Origin: Kutzneria kofuensis
GTDB taxonomy: Bacteria > Actinomycetota > Actinomycetes > Mycobacteriales > Pseudonocardiaceae
Reading direction: 5' to 3'
Assembly: GCF_014203355.1 (NCBI RefSeq)
Contig: NZ_JACHIR010000001.1
Coordinates: 2,482,038-2,546,037 of the forward strand
DNA: 64,000 nt
Part shown: piece after piece, positions 61,730-64,000 of the stretch
Layout: the number at the start of each line of letters is the position of its first letter
Position numbering within the stretch: the first letter of the stretch is position 1
Notes under the pieces: generated by a model
What the model was told of the DNA's origin: nothing
The model's database searches: none
Seen by the model: the letters and a program-made list of their open reading frames with translations, nothing else
Translations under genes and position numbers: made by a program

Positions 61730-62376
61730 GCCGGGCAGTAGCCGTCTTCGACCGGTCCCGCGATCGGGCTCTGCGCTGGCAGGGGCCGGAGCTGAGCTTC
61801 CGGTCCGCCTCGCTGGTGAAGCTGTTGATCGCGCTGGACGTGGTGGAGCGGCGACCGGACTCGCCGCCGCTGCGCGACGCGCTGCGGCGGATGCTGTCGG
61901 CCAGCGACGACGACGTGGCCAACGAGCTGTGGGACGCCGACGGCGGCCCGGAGATCGTCACGCGGACGGCGCGACGGCTGGCGCTGCCGGCGGCCCGGCC
62001 GCCGGAGATCGTCGGCCGCTGGGGCGACACGATGCTGGGCATCGCCGACGTGGTCGCGACGTACCGGCACGTGCTGGAGAAGGCCCCGGCGGCGTGGCGC
62101 GACCTGATCCTGGACGCGCTGGCCGCCGCGCCCCGGCACGGCTCGGACGGTTTCGACCAGTACTTCGGCATCCCCGGCGTGCTGCCCCGGCCGTGGGCGG
62201 TGAAACAGGGCTGGTCGGAGAGCCCACGGGATGTGGTCCTGCACACCAGCGGCCTGGTGGGCGACGGCTGGCGCTTTGTCGTGGTGGTGCTGGCTTCCTT
62301 CCCGGTCGGCACCGACTGGGCGACAGCCGCCGCGGCGGTGAACGACGAGGTCACCGCACTCGCACCCGGGCTGTGA
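61726..62376 (+). CDS. Beta-lactamase/penicillin-binding-like serine hydrolase with CTG start
   Basis: 216 residues if started at CTG 61726, which overlaps the bcp stop as CTGA with AAGGA 9 nt upstream. No ATG, GTG or TTG exists in frame before GTG 61816, and that GTG would delete the catalytic S-L-V-K (SxxK) motif just before it. A second motif S-D-D and a third K-Q-G-W (KTG-like) follow. The class A-type Glu166 region is not evident and there is no signal peptide, so a cytoplasmic hydrolase of unknown substrate is likely. Confidence 0.6.
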   Translation: MSRAVAVFDRSRDRALRWQGPELSFRSASLVKLLIALDVVERRPDSPPLRDALRRMLSASDDDVANELWDADGGPEIVTRTARRLALPAARPPEIVGRWGDTMLGIADVVATYRHVLEKAPAAWRDLILDALAAAPRHGSDGFDQYFGIPGVLPRPWAVKQGWSESPRDVVLHTSGLVGDGWRFVVVVLASFPVGTDWATAAAAVNDEVTALAPGL

Positions 62377-62672
62377 ACCCCCGATTGGGGTAAGCTGGCG
62401 CCGAGGGCTGGCGAATGGCCGCCCCGGTTCAACGCAGAGGGTGATACGCCGTGTGTGGTTCCTCCACACCAAGCGGTCCTGAGCGTCCCTCCAAATTCGT
62501 CCTGCGGGTCCACTTCCCGACCAGGGGCGGTTGAGTACGGGCTGACAGCCCCCACTCCCGTTCGCCGCTCGACCCCTCGGCAATGACACGGTCGGCGGTC
62601 CCTTTCGCGTGCCCCCGATCCACCTCGCGGTGGCGTCGGCCGTCGGCGCGCGCCCGAAACCTGGAACCAGCA
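62377..62672. other. Gene-free leader region before the SMR gene
   Basis: 296 nt. I checked for ykkC/guanidine riboswitch classes, tmRNA and SRP RNA signatures and found none. Several small GC-rich stems are possible, and G-A-G-G-G-T-G-A-T-A near 62440 is not part of a coding ORF I can support. A structured 5' leader cannot be excluded. Confidence 0.4.
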
Positions 62673-63008
62673 ATGCTGATGTGGATCCTGCTCACCCTCG
62701 CCATCGTCGCCGAGGTGTTCGCGACGATCATGTTGAAACTGTCCAACGGCCTGAGCCACCCGCTGCCGGTGCTCGGCCTCGTCGCCGGCTACGCGATCGC
62801 GTTCTACCTGGAGTCACAGGTGATCCGCCTGGGCATGCCGATGCCGGTCACCTACGCGGTGTGGGCCGGCGGCGGCATCGCGCTCGTCGTCGTCGCCAAC
62901 CGGGTGCTGTTCTCCGAACCCGTGTCGGCGCTGACGATCGGCGGCATGGTGCTGATCCTCGCCGGCGTGCTCGTCGTGCAGATGTCGGTCAGTCACCAGG
63001 CGGCGTGA
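62673..63008 (+). CDS. Small multidrug resistance (SMR) transporter
   Basis: 111 residues with four membrane helices. With ATG 62673 the essential proton/substrate Glu falls at position 14 (I-V-A-E-V-F-A-T), as in EmrE/QacE, and the conserved Y-A-V-W-A-G-G follows. This fixes the start over the longer ORF. It exports quaternary ammonium compounds or guanidinium with proton exchange. Its 3' end overlaps the convergent HxlR gene by 20 nt. Confidence 0.9.
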   Translation: MLMWILLTLAIVAEVFATIMLKLSNGLSHPLPVLGLVAGYAIAFYLESQVIRLGMPMPVTYAVWAGGGIALVVVANRVLFSEPVSALTIGGMVLILAGVLVVQMSVSHQAA

Positions 63009-63327
63009 CGACGACGCCGGTTCGCTCGGCGCGGGCGAGGCCCCAGTCGTAGAGGCCCTGCAGCACGGGGGCCAGGGTCTCGCCCTCTGGGCTGAGCCGG
63101 TAGTCGGTGCGCAGCTCCGGTTCGTGGGTGGCGTCGCGCAGCACGAGGCCGTCCGCCTCCAGCTCGCGCAGCCGCTGGGTCAGCATCTTCTCGCTGACGT
63201 CCGGGATGAGCCGGCGCAGCTGGCCGTAGCGCAGCGGCCCCTGCTTGAGGTGGGCCAGGATGAGCACACGCCAGCGGCCGCCGACGACGTCGAGGGTGAG
63301 CTCGACCGGGCAGTGGTATTGCTTCAC
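62989..63327 (-). CDS. HxlR-family transcriptional regulator
   Basis: 112 residues with the single winged HTH of the family: C-P-V-E-L-T-L-D-V-V-G-G-R-W-R-V-L-I-L at the start, L-R-Y-G-Q-L-R-R-L-I-P-D-V-S-E-K-M-L-T-Q-R-L and Y-R-L-S-P-E-G. The N-terminal Cys may sense electrophiles or redox as in HypR/YodB. GTG 63327 has GGGGGA upstream. It is divergent from the ABM-haemoglobin gene with an operator-like dyad between them. Confidence 0.89.
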   Translation of the reverse strand: MKQYHCPVELTLDVVGGRWRVLILAHLKQGPLRYGQLRRLIPDVSEKMLTQRLRELEADGLVLRDATHEPELRTDYRLSPEGETLAPVLQGLYDWGLARAERTGVVVTPPGD

Positions 63328-63353
63328 GTTCGTCCCCCTGGGTGCCTACCGGA

Positions 63354-63365
63354 AAGTGCGTACTT
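63354..63365. promoter_or_regulatory. HxlR-type operator AAGT-GCGT-ACTT
   Basis: 12-nt dyad in the 72-nt divergent promoter between hxlR-like and ABM-haemoglobin genes; AAGTNCGTACTT-type sites are characteristic of HxlR regulators. Confidence 0.6.
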
Positions 63366-63399
63366 GTCGGCCTCCCGGCGCGGTGGTTGCGTCTGGCGG

Positions 63400-64000
63400 G
63401 TGATCACCGAGTACATCCGCTACCGGATTCCCGACGGCCAGGGTAGCCAGTTCGAGGACGCCTATCGGCGGGCCGGCGCGGTGCTGTCCGAGTCGCCGCA
63501 GTGCGTCGGCTGGGACGTCGCGCGGTGCGTGGACGAACCGAGTTGCTACGTGGTGCGGATCCGCTGGACCTCCGCCGAGGATCACCTGACCGGGTTCCGC
63601 TCAGGCCCGCGGTTCCCGGCGTTCTTCGCCGAGGTGAAGCCGTTCGTCGGCGACATCGAGGAGATGCGGCACTACGGGGAGCTCGCCGCCGGCGACGGGC
63701 CGCCGACGTTGTACGACTGGGCGGGCGGCGAAGAGGCGCTGACGAGGCTGACGGCGGCGTTCTACCGCGAGGTCCTCAAGGACGACGTGCTGGAGCCGCT
63801 GTTCCGGGGTATGTCGCCGGACCATCCGCGGCGGGTGGCGCACTGGCTGGGCGAGGTGTTCGGCGGGCCGAGGACGTACAGCGCGGAGCGCGGCGGCTAT
63901 TCGACGATGCTGGCCATGCACCTGGGCAAGGCGATCACCGAACGGCAGCGCCGCCGCTGGGTGAGCCTGCTCCAGGACGCCGCCGACGAGGTCGGGCTGC
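63400..64000 (+). CDS. ABM domain-truncated haemoglobin chimera (3' end beyond window)
   Basis: At least 200 residues, cut by the window edge. Residues 1-100 form an antibiotic biosynthesis monooxygenase (ABM)-like dimeric alpha/beta barrel (I-T-E-Y-I-R-Y-R-I-P, C-V-G-W-D-V-A-R). From about 110 the sequence becomes a group II truncated haemoglobin: Y-D-W-A-G-G-E-E-A-L, F-Y-R-E-V-L, and the proximal-His helix M-L-A-M-H-L-G-K-A-I-T-E. Such chimeras are known from Streptomyces. GTG 63400 starts it; the divergent HxlR protein likely controls it. Confidence 0.85.
   Translation, partial: MITEYIRYRIPDGQGSQFEDAYRRAGAVLSESPQCVGWDVARCVDEPSCYVVRIRWTSAEDHLTGFRSGPRFPAFFAEVKPFVGDIEEMRHYGELAAGDGPPTLYDWAGGEEALTRLTAAFYREVLKDDVLEPLFRGMSPDHPRRVAHWLGEVFGGPRTYSAERGGYSTMLAMHLGKAITERQRRRWVSLLQDAADEVGL

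Noticed and set aside
62377-62672. Guanidine riboswitch (ykkC classes) upstream of the SMR gene
   Set aside because: None of the conserved core sequences I know for guanidine-I, -II or -III could be located.
1-64000. CRISPR arrays, insertion sequences, rRNA, PKS/NRPS clusters
   Set aside because: Scanned for and not seen; no repeat-spacer pattern, transposase motifs or megasynthase domains.

Overview
The window looks like chromosomal DNA from a high-GC actinomycete, most likely of the Pseudonocardiaceae (Amycolatopsis/Kutzneria-like). This is an inference from strong GC bias at third codon positions, frequent GTG starts, 4-nt ATGA/GTGA gene overlaps, many TetR regulators, F420/deazaflavin-type enzymes, an accessory SecA2, and a DUF3618 - tRNA - bcp neighbourhood. 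No species can be named from the sequence alone.

Region 1 (1-17.5 kb) is a cell-surface polysaccharide locus. It holds two membrane O-acyltransferases, several glycosyltransferases, an RmlC-like epimerase, a beta-helix lipoprotein, a Wzy-like polymerase, two Wzz-like chain-length proteins and a Wzx-like flippase. An eight-gene minus-strand operon (16642 down to 8270) combines a three-domain sugar C-methyltransferase, a cytidylyltransferase, a PIG-L deacetylase, a sugar epimerase/dehydratase, a DUF4910 aminopeptidase-like protein, a cysteine-rich internally duplicated protein of unknown function, Wzx and a GT2. A LuxR-type regulator precedes it. This uncharacterised nucleotide-sugar and glycan assembly line is the most interesting candidate system in the window.

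Region 2 (17.9-36.1 kb) is mixed: flavin/F420 oxidoreductases with a TetR regulator and twin operators, a secreted GH28 pectinase-like enzyme under a LacI-type operator, an aldehyde dehydrogenase, a FGGY kinase paired with a membrane protein, a ferredoxin-reductase-like flavoprotein, an HTH-NB-ARC-TPR regulator, a methyltransferase, SecA2, a toxin-antitoxin module whose toxin is frameshifted, and a GT4/DMT/DUF998 operon.

Region 3 (36.4-46.4 kb) is envelope and stress related: a DUF1996 protein, DUF4142 protein and secreted-repeat lipoprotein operon divergent from an ECF sigma/anti-sigma pair, a sedolisin protease, an XRE protein, an LCP ligase, TatA and a BldD-like regulator. Five strong hairpin terminators punctuate regions 3 and 4.

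Region 4 (46.7-64 kb) holds a Baeyer-Villiger-type monooxygenase with its TetR regulator, a NADAR-GrpB fusion, a secreted esterase, a GH27 alpha-galactosidase, two tiny unassigned ORFs, two MFS pumps with TetR regulators, DUF3618, a tRNA with anticodon UAG but a short variable loop, AlkB, Bcp, a serine hydrolase with an apparent CTG start, an SMR pump, an HxlR regulator and a truncated ABM-haemoglobin chimera. A 26-nt exact inverted copy of the tRNA 3' half sits about 10 kb from the tRNA. No CRISPR array, insertion sequence, rRNA or PKS/NRPS gene was seen.
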